NCBI RefSeq assembly: GCF_037137055.1
Contig: NZ_JBBBNY010000003.1
Span: 62,001 to 126,000 of the forward strand
DNA length: 64,000 nt
Reading direction: 5' to 3'
DNA from: Frateuria_A yonginensis
Lineage (GTDB): Bacteria; Pseudomonadota; Gammaproteobacteria; Xanthomonadales; Rhodanobacteraceae
Part shown: in pieces, positions 42,242 through 51,545 of the stretch
Position numbering within the stretch: position 1 is the stretch's first letter
How the letters are laid out: each line of letters begins with the position of its first letter
Made by a program: the position numbers and the translations under genes
Notes under the pieces: model-generated
What the model was told of the DNA's origin: nothing
The model's database searches: none
What the model saw: the letters and a program-made list of their open reading frames with translations, nothing else

Positions 42242-42254
42242 GCGCAGGCCGGCG

Positions 42255-42680
42255 CTAGCCGCCGCTCGGCCCCGGCGCGGCCAGCCGCGGCAGGATGTGC
42301 TCGCGGCTCAACGTGGCGATCGGCAGGTCGCCGGGCGCGGCTGGATCGACCCAGGCAAGTTCGGCGATCTCCGCCTGCGCCGCGATCGTGCCATCGACCG
42401 CCACCTCGTACACCTCGGCCTCCACCAGGTACCCGGCCTCGTTCGCCGCCGGGGCGCTCGCGCGGCCGAGCCGGCGCACCGAGCCCGGCAGCAGCCGGCA
42501 GCCCAGTTCCTCGCGCAGTTCCCGCGCCAGGGTGGCCAGGTCCCCGGCATCGTCCGGGTCGCGCTTGCCGCCGGGTTGCTGGAACACCGCCGCGCCCCGC
42601 TTGCGCACCAGCAAGGTACGGCCGTGGGCGTCGCGGATCACCGCCGCCACGATGCGGATGACCGGCGGCGCCCCGTTCAC
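42255..42680 (-). CDS. Nudix hydrolase with a non-canonical Nudix box
   Basis: About 141 residues from a GTG at 42680 that overlaps the stop of the next Nudix gene (GTGA). It has VIRIVAAVIRDAHGRTLLVR and the box QQPGGKRDPDDAGDLATLAR followed by ELREELG. Compared with GX5EX7REUXEEXGU, the first Glu is Asp and the loop is one residue longer, while REL-x-EE-x-G is intact. Substrate unknown, probably a nucleotide diphosphate derivative. Confidence 0.83.
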   Translation of the reverse strand: MNGAPPVIRIVAAVIRDAHGRTLLVRKRGAAVFQQPGGKRDPDDAGDLATLARELREELGCRLLPGSVRRLGRASAPAANEAGYLVEAEVYEVAVDGTIAAQAEIAELAWVDPAAPGDLPIATLSREHILPRLAAPGPSGG

Positions 42681-43171
42681 AGCCGGCTGTACGACCACGA
42701 CAGCATGCGTCCGTGCTTGTACGGCATGACGCCATGGAAGGGCCGCGGGTCGGCGTCGAACACCAGCGGCAGGAAGTGGCGGTCGCCCTCCCACATCGGC
42801 AGCTCCATCAGCCGCGCGCGCGGCACCCATTCCAGCGTGCCCTCGTGGTTGCCCGCGTGCGCGACGCCCTCGAAGCCGTCGACCAGGAAGATGAAACCCA
42901 GCCAGTCTTCGCCGTGCTTGCCGAAGCCGGGCCAGTTGAGCGTGCCGCGCAGGCGCATCGAAGTGCACTCGATGCCGGCCTCCTCGCGGATCTCCCGTCG
43001 CATGCAGGCGGCGACGTCCTCGCCCGGCTCCATCTTGCCGCCCAGGCCGTTGTACTTGCCCAGATGCTGGTCGTCCGGGCGCGCGTTGCGGTGGATCATC
43101 AGCACGTGCTCGCGGTCGGGCGAGAGCACGTAGCCGAGCGTGGCGACGATCGGGCAGTAGGCGTTCGACAT
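42677..43171 (-). CDS. MutT/MTH1-like Nudix hydrolase
   Basis: A 164-residue protein with a perfect Nudix box: GGKMEPGEDVAACMRREIRE followed by EAGI. The surrounding YVLSPDREHVLMIHRNARPD, HLGKYNGLGGK and the tail PFHGVMPYKHGRMLSWSYS resemble MTH1-type 8-oxo-dGTP hydrolases that sanitise the nucleotide pool. The start at 43171 (MSNAYCPIVATLGYV) fits family length. Translationally coupled to the second Nudix gene. Confidence 0.88.
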   Translation of the reverse strand: MSNAYCPIVATLGYVLSPDREHVLMIHRNARPDDQHLGKYNGLGGKMEPGEDVAACMRREIREEAGIECTSMRLRGTLNWPGFGKHGEDWLGFIFLVDGFEGVAHAGNHEGTLEWVPRARLMELPMWEGDRHFLPLVFDADPRPFHGVMPYKHGRMLSWSYSRL

Positions 43172-43271
43172 CGGCGGGCGTCGTGGCAAAGCGGCAAGTG
43201 TAGCGCCGCGGCTGAACGCACGCCGCGCGCACACTTGCACCCGCCGCACCCGGGCGGCGACCATCAGCGGG

Positions 43272-44063
43272 ATGATCCGCTTCGTCTGCCGCCTGCCGCT
43301 CGCGCCGATCGCCGCCCTGCTGCTGGCTGCGCTGGCCGGCTGTGCGCCGCAGGCGCGCGCGCTGGACAGCGAGGAGCGCAGCTTCGAGGGGCAGAGCTAC
43401 CGCGTGGTCAGCATCGACCTCCGGCGCGAGCCGCTCACCCTGCACTGGCGCGCGCCGGAAGACGGCGAGCCGTTCGGCGACATCGACAGCCTGCGCCTGT
43501 GGGGCGAGAAGCACGGGCGGCGCCTGCTGTTCGCGGCCAACGCCGGCATCTACGACGCCGCCTACCGGCCGCTCGGCCTCTACGTCGAGGACGGCAAGGC
43601 GCTGGTGCCGCTGAACCTCGCCCACGGCAATCCTGCCTCCGGCAATTTCTCGCTGCTCCCCAACGGCGTGTTCGCCATCTATCCGGACGGCCGCGCCGAG
43701 GTGGAGACCAGCGCCGCGTTCAAGGCGCAGGGCCGCAAGCCGCAGTGGGCCACCCAGTCCGGGCCCATGCTGGTGATCGACGGCCAGATCAACCCGGCCT
43801 TCGTGCACGATTCGGACAGCCTCAAGTGGCGCAGCGGCGTCTGCGCGCGCACCCCGCACGAGGTGGTGTTCGCAGTGAGCGAGGGACCGGTCAACTTCCA
43901 CACCTTCGCGCGGCTGTTCCGCGACGAGCTGGGCTGCCGTGACGCGCTGTTCCTGGACGGCACCATCTCGCAGTTCTACCTGGACGGCGAAGGCTACGCG
44001 GGCGCGCCGGCCTTCATGGTCAAGCCCTATGCCGGTATCTTCGCGGTGTTCGAGCGCGAATGA
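43272..44063 (+). CDS. Phosphodiester glycosidase family lipoprotein (NAGPA/DUF2233)
   Basis: A 263-residue protein with a lipoprotein signal (LLLAALAGCAPQ; Cys at 24). The domain shows ANAGIYDAAYRPLGLYVEDG, NGVFAIYPDG, ATQSGPMLVIDG and DALFLDGTISQFYLDG, all typical of the NAGPA/DUF2233 family that hydrolyses sugar phosphodiester linkages. Probably acts in the periplasm. It overlaps the penicillin acylase gene by an ATGA junction. Confidence 0.9.
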   Translation: MIRFVCRLPLAPIAALLLAALAGCAPQARALDSEERSFEGQSYRVVSIDLRREPLTLHWRAPEDGEPFGDIDSLRLWGEKHGRRLLFAANAGIYDAAYRPLGLYVEDGKALVPLNLAHGNPASGNFSLLPNGVFAIYPDGRAEVETSAAFKAQGRKPQWATQSGPMLVIDGQINPAFVHDSDSLKWRSGVCARTPHEVVFAVSEGPVNFHTFARLFRDELGCRDALFLDGTISQFYLDGEGYAGAPAFMVKPYAGIFAVFERE

Positions 44064-46477
44064 GGCGCCGGTCATCCCGCCTGTTGCTCGGGCTGTCGCT
44101 GGCCGTGGCGCTGCTGCTGGTCGGCGCGTTCGCGACCGGGTGGTACCTGCTCGCCGGCAGCCGCGCCCGCCTGGAAGGCGAGGTCACGCTGGCGGGCCTC
44201 GCCGCCCCCGTGCGGGTGATCCGTGACGCCAACGGGGCGGTCACCCTCGCCGCGCGCAGCCGCGCCGACATCACTTTCGCACTGGGCTTCGTGCACGCGC
44301 AGGAGCGCTTCTTCGAGATGGACCTGATGCGCCGCGCGGCGGCCGGCGAGCTGGCCGAACTGGTCGGGCCCGCCGCGCTGGACAGCGACCTGGACCTGCG
44401 CCGCCACCGCCTGCGCGCGGTGGCGCAGGCCGCCTACGCGGCACTGGCGCCGGCGCAGCGGCAGGTGCTCGAGCGCTACCGCGACGGCGTCAACGCGGGG
44501 CTCGCCGACCTGCGCAGGAAACCGTGGGAATACGACCTGCTCGCCAGCCAGCCGCGCCCCTGGCGCGCCGAGGACAGCCTGCTGGTCGTCGCCGCGATGT
44601 ACCTGGACCTCAACGGCCACGGCCACAACACCCGCGAACTGGACATCGCGCGCATGCGCGCCGCGCTGCCCGCACCGCTGGTGGATTTCCTGCTCGCGCC
44701 GGACCCGGACTGGGAGGCGCCGCTCAGCGGCACGCTGTCGCACCCGCCCCTGCTCCCTGGCCCGGCGGTGCTCGACCTGCGCGGGCCTCCTGCGGCGGCG
44801 ACGTCCGCGCGGTCGGTCGCCGCCGCGCTGGCGCCGGCCTTGCAGGCCCGTGCGCCGGGCAGCAACAGCTTCGCCGTCGCCGGGCGGCTCACCGACACCG
44901 GTGCGGCGATGCTCGCCAACGACATGCACCTGGGCCTGCGCGTGCCCGACATCTGGTTCCGCGCACGGCTGCGCTACCCCGATGCCGGCGCTCCCGGCGG
45001 CACGCGCGACGCCGTCGGCGTCACCCTGCCCGGCACGCCGGTGCTGGTGGCCGGCTCGAACGGGCAGATCGCCTGGGGCTTCACCAACAGCTACGGCGAC
45101 TGGCTGGACTGGGTGCGGGTGACCCGCGACCCGGCAGCCCCCTCGCGTTACGCCGTGCCGGGCGGCTGGGCGACGATCGAGCGCCATGCCGAGCGCATCC
45201 GCGTCAAGGGCGCGCCCGACCGCGTGCTGGAGGTGGAGGACACCCGCTGGGGCCCGATCCTGGCCAGGGACACCGATGGCGCCCCGCTCGCCCTGGCCTG
45301 GATCGCGCATCATCCGCAGGCCTACAACCTGGGCCTGATGCAGCTCGAGCGCGCGCCCAGTGTCAGCGACGCGCTGCACCTGGCGCCGACGCTGGGCTTG
45401 CCGCCGCAGAACCTGCTGGTGGCCGACCGCGAAGGACACATCGGCTGGACCATCGCCGGCAACGCGATCCCATTGCGCACGCCGGGCACCGACCCGCAGC
45501 AGCCGGTCGACGGCTCGCAGCCGGGCAGCGGCTGGCACGGCTGGGCCGCACCGGCCCGGTACCCGCGCCTGGTCGATCCGGTGGACGGGCGGCTGTGGAC
45601 CGCCAACAACCGCACCGTCGACGGCCCGGAACTGGAGCTGCTCGGCAACGGCGGCCACGACCTGGGCGCACGCGCGCAGCAGATCCGCGACGACCTGGCC
45701 ACGTACAGCGTGTTCTCGCCCGGCAACCTGCTCGACATCCAGCTGGACAATCGTGCGGTGCTGCTCACGCCCTGGCAGCGGCTGCTGCAGGACGTGCTGG
45801 CTGGCACCCGCGACCCGGCCTTGCGGCAGTTGCGCGGGCTCACCGCCAACTGGCGCAACCGGGCCGCGCCGGACAGCGTGGATTACCGGCTGGTGCGCGC
45901 CTTCCGCGACGAGGTGCACCGCACGGTGCTGGCGCCGTTCGTGGCGCGCGTGCAGGCGCGCTTCCCGGCCTTCGCCTGGCCCGTCGGCAGCGATCCGGAG
46001 GCGGCGGTATGGACCCTGCTGCGGGCGCAGCCGGCGTGGCTGCTCGACCCGACGTACAAGGACTGGGACGCGCTGCTGCTGGATGCGGCCCGGGCCGTCG
46101 CCACCCGGCTGGGCGGCGAGCCGGGCGGCCTGGCCGCGCGCCGCTGGGGCGAGGTCAACCGCAGCGGCATCCGTCATCCGCTCTCGGCGGCGTTGCCCGC
46201 CATGCTGGCGCGCTTCCTCGACATGCCCGACCAGCCGCTGCCCGGCGACGCCAACATGCCGCGCGTGGCTGCGCCGGGTTTCGGCGCGTCCGAACGGCTG
46301 GTGGTCTCGCCGGGCCACGAGGCGCAGGGGATCCTGCAGATGCCGTCCGGGCAGAGCGACAACCCGCTCTCGCCCTACTACGGCGCCGGGCATGCCGACT
46401 GGGTCGAGGGGCGACCCACGCCCCTGCTGCCGGGTCCGGCGAAATGGACGCTGACGCTGCGGCCCCCGCAACGCTAA
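44060..46477 (+). CDS. Penicillin acylase family Ntn-hydrolase
   Basis: An 805-residue precursor with an N-terminal signal/anchor (LLLGLSLAVALLLVGAFATG). The alpha chain has FALGFVHAQERFFEMDLMRR and YRDGVNAGL. Autocleavage is expected before Ser268 in PGSNSFAVAG, which becomes the N-terminal nucleophile of the beta chain. NDMHLGLRVPDIWF, GVTLPGTPVLVAGSNGQIAW and AWGFTNSYGD follow. Relatives cleave N-acyl amides, including acyl-homoserine lactones and beta-lactam side chains; the substrate here is unknown. Translationally coupled to the glycosidase gene. Confidence 0.92.
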   Translation: MRRRSSRLLLGLSLAVALLLVGAFATGWYLLAGSRARLEGEVTLAGLAAPVRVIRDANGAVTLAARSRADITFALGFVHAQERFFEMDLMRRAAAGELAELVGPAALDSDLDLRRHRLRAVAQAAYAALAPAQRQVLERYRDGVNAGLADLRRKPWEYDLLASQPRPWRAEDSLLVVAAMYLDLNGHGHNTRELDIARMRAALPAPLVDFLLAPDPDWEAPLSGTLSHPPLLPGPAVLDLRGPPAAATSARSVAAALAPALQARAPGSNSFAVAGRLTDTGAAMLANDMHLGLRVPDIWFRARLRYPDAGAPGGTRDAVGVTLPGTPVLVAGSNGQIAWGFTNSYGDWLDWVRVTRDPAAPSRYAVPGGWATIERHAERIRVKGAPDRVLEVEDTRWGPILARDTDGAPLALAWIAHHPQAYNLGLMQLERAPSVSDALHLAPTLGLPPQNLLVADREGHIGWTIAGNAIPLRTPGTDPQQPVDGSQPGSGWHGWAAPARYPRLVDPVDGRLWTANNRTVDGPELELLGNGGHDLGARAQQIRDDLATYSVFSPGNLLDIQLDNRAVLLTPWQRLLQDVLAGTRDPALRQLRGLTANWRNRAAPDSVDYRLVRAFRDEVHRTVLAPFVARVQARFPAFAWPVGSDPEAAVWTLLRAQPAWLLDPTYKDWDALLLDAARAVATRLGGEPGGLAARRWGEVNRSGIRHPLSAALPAMLARFLDMPDQPLPGDANMPRVAAPGFGASERLVVSPGHEAQGILQMPSGQSDNPLSPYYGAGHADWVEGRPTPLLPGPAKWTLTLRPPQR

Positions 46478-46509
46478 TGCGTGCAGCCCCGCCGGAGGAG
46501 GGGACTCCT

Positions 46510-46875
46510 TCAGGGCAACGCGTACTCGAATGTGTATGCGTGGCGGCCGTGGTCGACGCGGATTGCCAGCTCGCCGCGCAGACCCAGCAGTTCCTCCGAT
46601 ACGCGCAGCCGGGGCGCCGCGCTCCATCAGGCCCAAGTGCATCGGCACGAAGCTCTCCGGGCGGCCAGGCAGCTCACCGATGACGCGTTCGATCGCCACG
46701 TAGCCGGCCGAGCCCTGCACCGCGGTGCCGGCCCAGAGCATCTCGCCCCGGCTGGTCGCCTGCAGGTCGCCGTGGAAGCGCTGGTCGATGGTCAGGCGCC
46801 CCAGTGGCGCGTCCTCCAGGCCGGGGGCGAGCGGTGCGGGGCGAGCTGGACGTCGAAGGTACCGCTGGCGTGCAT
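46510..46875 (-). pseudogene. Decayed DUF3224 gene with two frameshifts
   Basis: Three frames each hold part of one DUF3224 protein. From ATG 46875: MHASGTFDVQLAP. After a shift near 46840: PLAPGLEDAPLGRLTIDQRF, HGDLQATSRGEMLWAGTAVQ and GSAGYVAIERVIGELPGRPE. After a second shift near 46615: LRVSEELLGLRGELAIRVDH then GRHAYTFEYALP and a stop at 46510. The length is slightly below the usual 130 residues because part of the TMTRG-to-SGEL region is missing. No single frame can give the protein, so it is a pseudogene. Confidence 0.8.
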
Positions 46876-47028
46876 GGGGGCTCCTGTTGGATGGTCGTGC
46901 CGAGCCCGAGTGTGCCCGCTGCGGCTGACCGGCCGCGACTGCCCGGGGCGTGTCGAAAACCCTCGCGCCCAGCCGTCGTGCCGACAGGAGCCGGCATCCC
47001 GCCGGCCTCCCACGTGAGGAGAACCGGT

Positions 47029-47454
47029 ATGCGGTGCATGGTGATGGTGCGGGCGACCGCCGCGTCGGAAGCGGGCGTGCCGCCCAGCGCGAAGCTGCTG
47101 GCGGACATGATGGCGTTCAACCAGGAACTGGTGAAGGCCGGCGTGATGCTCGCCGGCGAGGGCCTGAAGCCCAGCGCGGCGGGCAAGCGGGTGTACTTCG
47201 CCGGCGGCGGCCGCAGCGTGGTGGACGGTCCGTTTGCCGAGACCAAGGAGCTGATCGCCGGCTTCTGGCTGTGGCAGGTGCGCTCGATGGACGAGGCGCT
47301 GGAATGGGTGCGCCGCTGCCCGGCGCCGTTCGAGGGCGAGTGCGCGATCGAGATCCGCCCGCTGGTCGAGGCGGAGGACTTCGGTGACGCGCTGACGCCC
47401 GAGCTGCGCGCGACCGAGCAGCGCATGCGCGGGGAGCTGGCTGGTCAGCGCTAG
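47029..47454 (+). CDS. YCII/DGPF-family protein
   Basis: A 141-residue protein with a ferredoxin-like YCII fold: MRCMVMVRATAASEAG, LLADMMAFNQELVKAGVML and the name-giving motif VVDGPFAETKELIAGFWLW. DGPF proteins are the standard partners of ECF42 sigma factors, and one follows 68 bases downstream. GAGGAG precedes the ATG. Biochemical role not known. Confidence 0.9.
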   Translation: MRCMVMVRATAASEAGVPPSAKLLADMMAFNQELVKAGVMLAGEGLKPSAAGKRVYFAGGGRSVVDGPFAETKELIAGFWLWQVRSMDEALEWVRRCPAPFEGECAIEIRPLVEAEDFGDALTPELRATEQRMRGELAGQR

Positions 47455-47522
47455 GGCGGCCTGCGCGGCTCCCGGCTCGCGCGGGCTTGCCGCCTCCGGC
47501 GGGCGGTGGTCTGATCGGCCGC

Positions 47523-48800
47523 ATGAGCCGAGCCGACACCCACCGTGCAATCGAAGCCGTCTGGCGCCTGGAGGCGCCCAAGCTGGTCGCCGCGCTGATC
47601 CGGGTCGTGCGCGACATCGACCTGGCCGAGGAGCTGGCGCAGGACGCGCTGGTCGCGGCGCTGGAGCACTGGCCCACGGCCGGCGTGCCGGACAACCCGG
47701 CCGCCTGGCTGATGACCGCGGCCAAGCGGCGCGGCATCGACCTGCTGCGGCACCGCCAGCTGGTCGAGCGCAAGCATGCGGCGCTGGACGGTGACCCGGA
47801 GAGCGAGGCGTTCACCATGCCCAACCTGGAAGCCCTCGACGACGACATCGGCGACGATCTGCTGCGGCTGATCTTCACCGCCTGTCATCCTGCGCTTTCG
47901 GCCGACGCCCAGGTCGCGCTCACCCTGCGCCTGCTCGGGGGGTTGACCACCGGCGAGATCGCCCGCGCCTTCCTCACTTCCGAGCCCACCATCGCGCAGC
48001 GCATCGTGCGCGCCAAGCGCACGCTGGCCGACAAGCGCGTGCCGTTCGAGGTGCCGCGCGGCGAGGAGCTCGGCGCGCGGCTGGCCGCCGTGCTCGGCGT
48101 GATCTACCTGATCTTCAACGAGGGCTACACCGCCACCGCCGGCGACGACTGGATCCGCCCCTCGCTGTGCGAGGAGGCGTTGCGGTTGGGCCGCACCCTC
48201 GCCGGGCTGATGCCGCGCGAGCCGGAGGTGCTGGGCCTGCAGGCGCTGATGGAGATCCAGGCCTCGCGCCTGCACGCCCGGGTGGCGTCCGACGGACGCC
48301 CGGTGCTGCTACTGGAGCAGAACCGCGCGCTGTGGGACCAGTTGCTGATCCACCGCGGCCTGGATGCGCTGGAACGCGCGCGCAAGCTGGGCGGCGCCGA
48401 AGGCCCGTACGCGCTGCAGGCCGCGATCGCCGCCTGCCACGCGCGCGCCGCCACGGCGGAGGCCACCGACTGGCCGCGCATCGCCGCGCTGTACGCCACG
48501 CTGGCGCGCGTCGCGCCCTCGCCGGTGGTGGAGCTCAATCGCGCGGTGGCGGTGGCGATGGCCGAAGGTCCGGCGGCCGGCCTGGCGCTGGTCGACGCGC
48601 TGGGGGACACGCCGGCGCTGGCGAACTACCACCTGTTGCCTGCGGTGCGGGGCGATTTGCTGGCGAAGCTCGGCCGTCGCGACGAGGCCCGCGCGGAATT
48701 CGAGCGGGCGGCGCAGCTCACGCGCAACGCGCAGGAACGCAAGGTGATGCTCGAGCGGGCGCAAGCCTGCGTCACCCCGCCCACTCCCGCCCCCCTGTAG
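47523..48800 (+). CDS. ECF42-type RNA polymerase sigma factor with C-terminal TPR-like extension
   Basis: A 425-residue sigma factor. Region 2 is at about 10-75 (DIDLAEELAQDALVAALEHW, NPAAWLMTAAKRRGIDLLR) and region 4 at about 125-180 (LTTGEIARAFLTSEPTIAQR). The long C-terminal part (about 185-420) with YLIFNEGYTATAGDDWIRP and VVELNRAVAVAMAEG is the TPR-like extension characteristic of ECF42, needed for its activity. No anti-sigma gene is present, as usual for this group. Its TAG stop lies inside a REP repeat. Confidence 0.92.
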   Translation: MSRADTHRAIEAVWRLEAPKLVAALIRVVRDIDLAEELAQDALVAALEHWPTAGVPDNPAAWLMTAAKRRGIDLLRHRQLVERKHAALDGDPESEAFTMPNLEALDDDIGDDLLRLIFTACHPALSADAQVALTLRLLGGLTTGEIARAFLTSEPTIAQRIVRAKRTLADKRVPFEVPRGEELGARLAAVLGVIYLIFNEGYTATAGDDWIRPSLCEEALRLGRTLAGLMPREPEVLGLQALMEIQASRLHARVASDGRPVLLLEQNRALWDQLLIHRGLDALERARKLGGAEGPYALQAAIAACHARAATAEATDWPRIAALYATLARVAPSPVVELNRAVAVAMAEGPAAGLALVDALGDTPALANYHLLPAVRGDLLAKLGRRDEARAEFERAAQLTRNAQERKVMLERAQACVTPPTPAPL

Positions 48801-48879
48801 GAGCGAGCTTGCTCGCGATGCTCTTCTGCTCCGACGCGATGCTCGAGCCGGAGCCCCGCGGGCAGGCTCACCCCTACGG
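48797..48879. repeat. REP/BIME-type repeat, copy 3
   Basis: Left half GTAGGAGCGAGCTTGCTCGC, right half GCGGGCAGGCTCACCCCTAC, diverged. It provides the stop codon of the sigma-factor gene at its left end and covers the stop codon of dapE at its right end, so it fills the whole gap between two convergent genes. Confidence 0.7.
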
Positions 48880-50025
48880 TGCAGCGACGGCGTCGGCCAG
48901 CAGCCGCTCGCAGATCGCCGCGTAGACCGCCGGCAGCCGTTCCAGGTCCTCTACCGCCACGCACTCGTCCACCTTGTGGATGGTCGCATTGACCGGCCCC
49001 AGCTCCACCACCTCCACGCCCAGCGGCGCGATGAAACGCCCGTCGGAAGTGCCGCCGCCGGTGCTCTGCTCCGGCTCGATGCCGCACAGCTCGCGGCACA
49101 CCGCGCACGCCGTCTCGCGCAGGCGGCCGCCGGCGGGACTCAGGAACGGCTCGCCGGAAAGGATCCAGTCCAGCTGCCAGTCCAGGCCGTGGCGGGCCAG
49201 GACGGCTTCGGTGCGTGCCCGCAGGCTGTCGGCCGTGCTGGCGGTCGAGTAGCGGAAGTTGATCGCGGCGACCAGCTCGCCCGGTATCACGTTGGTGGCG
49301 CCGGTACCGGCGTTGAGGTTGGACACCTGGAACGAGGTCGGCGGGAAGTCCGCGTTGCCCTCGTCCCAGCGCGTGGCGGCCAGCTCGGCCAGTGCCGGCG
49401 CGAAGGAGTGGATGGGATTGCTCGCCTTCTCCGGGTAGGCGACGTGGCCCTGCACGCCGCGCACGGTGAGGGTCGCCGAGAGCGAGCCGCGCCGGCCGAC
49501 GCGGATCAGGTCGCCCAGCCGCGCCTTCGACGAGGGCTCGCCCACCACGCACCAGTCCGGGCACTCGCCGCGCGCCCGGAAGGTCTCGGCCACACGGCGC
49601 ACGCCGTCGAGGTTGGTCGGTCCCTCCTCGTCGCTGGTCAGCAGCAGGGCGACCCGGCCCGCGTGCCGCGGATGGGTCGCGACGAAGCGCTCCAGTGCCA
49701 CCACCATCGCCGCCACCGAGCCCTTCATGTCGGCCGCGCCGCGGCCGTACAGCACGCCGTCCCGTACCACCGGCTCGAACGGCGGCGTCCGCCAGGCCGA
49801 GATGGGGCCGCTCGGCACCACGTCGGTATGGCCGAGGAACACCAGCGTGGGGCCGCCGCTGCCGTGCGTGGCCCAGAGGTTGTCCACCTCGCCGTAGCGC
49901 AGGTGTTCGATGGCGAAGCCGGCGCGCGCCAGACGGGCGGCGATCAGGGCCTGGCAGCCGGCGTCGTCGGGCGTGACCGACGGGTGGCGGATCAGCTCGC
50001 AGGCCAGCTCGAGCACGTCACGCAT
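48874..50025 (-). CDS. dapE: Succinyl-diaminopimelate desuccinylase
   Basis: A 383-residue M20 metallohydrolase. The metal ligands lie in FLGHTDVVP, GRGAADMKG and TSDEEGPTNLDG, and the dimer domain has RRGSLSATLTVRGVQGHVAY. The lower part has GGGTSDGRF and GPVNATIHKVDECV, both diagnostic for DapE. It cleaves N-succinyl-LL-diaminopimelate in lysine/peptidoglycan precursor synthesis. The start at 50025 (MRDVLELACELIRHPSVTPD) fits the family. Confidence 0.96.
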   Translation of the reverse strand: MRDVLELACELIRHPSVTPDDAGCQALIAARLARAGFAIEHLRYGEVDNLWATHGSGGPTLVFLGHTDVVPSGPISAWRTPPFEPVVRDGVLYGRGAADMKGSVAAMVVALERFVATHPRHAGRVALLLTSDEEGPTNLDGVRRVAETFRARGECPDWCVVGEPSSKARLGDLIRVGRRGSLSATLTVRGVQGHVAYPEKASNPIHSFAPALAELAATRWDEGNADFPPTSFQVSNLNAGTGATNVIPGELVAAINFRYSTASTADSLRARTEAVLARHGLDWQLDWILSGEPFLSPAGGRLRETACAVCRELCGIEPEQSTGGGTSDGRFIAPLGVEVVELGPVNATIHKVDECVAVEDLERLPAVYAAICERLLADAVAAP

Positions 50026-50085
50026 GGGCGTCTCCAGGCCGCCGCGGATACGGCGATCCGGCAATGTCCTCCGAAGCCGCGCCGC

Positions 50086-50442
50086 TCATGTGCCGAACAG
50101 CTTCTTGAAGCCGTTGTCGGTGAAACCCACGCTCACCGCGCCATCCGGCTGCACCACCACCGGCCGGCGCACCAGTGCCGGGTACTCCTTCAGCAGCAGC
50201 GTCCACTCCGGGTCGCTGCCCGGGTTCTTGCGCTGCGGCAGCAGGTTGCGCCAGGTGGTCGACGACTTGTTGACCAGCTTCTCCCAGCCGCCCAACTGCT
50301 GCGCCCATTGCTTGAGGGTGGCCGCGGGCACCGGGTTCGCGCGGTAGTCGACGAAGGCGTGCGGCACCTCGAAGCGGGCGAGCCAGTTGCGCGCCTTCTT
50401 GCAGGTGTCGCAGTTGGGAAGGCCGTAGAGGGTGATGGTCAT
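50086..50442 (-). CDS. ArsC/Spx-family reductase-like protein
   Basis: A 118-residue thioredoxin-fold protein: ITLYGLPNCDTCKKARNWL with a C-x-x-C pair, GGWEKLVNKSSTTWRNL, and RRPVVVQPDG. It belongs to the ArsC/YffB group rather than true arsenate reductases that act with ars genes; none are nearby. It sits between dapE and dapD on the same strand, a placement conserved in Xanthomonadales. Function unknown. Confidence 0.88.
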   Translation of the reverse strand: MTITLYGLPNCDTCKKARNWLARFEVPHAFVDYRANPVPAATLKQWAQQLGGWEKLVNKSSTTWRNLLPQRKNPGSDPEWTLLLKEYPALVRRPVVVQPDGAVSVGFTDNGFKKLFGT

Positions 50443-50470
50443 CGCTCGGTCCGAAGGTCTGGCGGTTTTC

Positions 50471-50547
50471 GCGGGAGCGGCTGCTCGCGATGCCTTTGCG
50501 TTGCGGCTCGGAGAACCGGAGCATCGCGGGCGGGCCCGCTCCTACAC
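50471..50547. repeat. REP/BIME-type repeat, copy 4
   Basis: Left half GCGGGAGCGGCTGCTCGCGA, right half GCATCGCGGGCGGGCCCGCT then CCTAC, separated by GTTGCGGCTCGGAGAACCG-type spacer. Fills the gap between dapD and the ArsC-like gene. Confidence 0.7.
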
Positions 50548-50556
50548 GGTAGTGGG

Positions 50557-51384
<828 letters not shown>

Positions 51385-51545
51385 GGACGTACCGCCTGCG
51401 GCAGGGGCCGACAAGTATACGGACAAGGGAGCGGCGCCCCGCGCTCAAGTTTGCCGCCGGCGTGCCGATCACCACGGGCTTCGCCTCGCGCCGCCGGGCG
51501 GCGGACCCACGCGAAAGGCCGAGGATTGCAGGGGAGGAACGAACC

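Noticed and set aside
44072..46741. An 889-codon minus-strand frame
   Set aside because: Antisense to the penicillin acylase. Only its first 50 codons are meaningful, as part of the decayed DUF3224 gene.
50086..50442. True arsenate reductase
   Set aside because: It has the shorter YffB/Spx-like pattern and no arsR, arsB or acr3 nearby; it lies in the conserved dapE-dapD slot.
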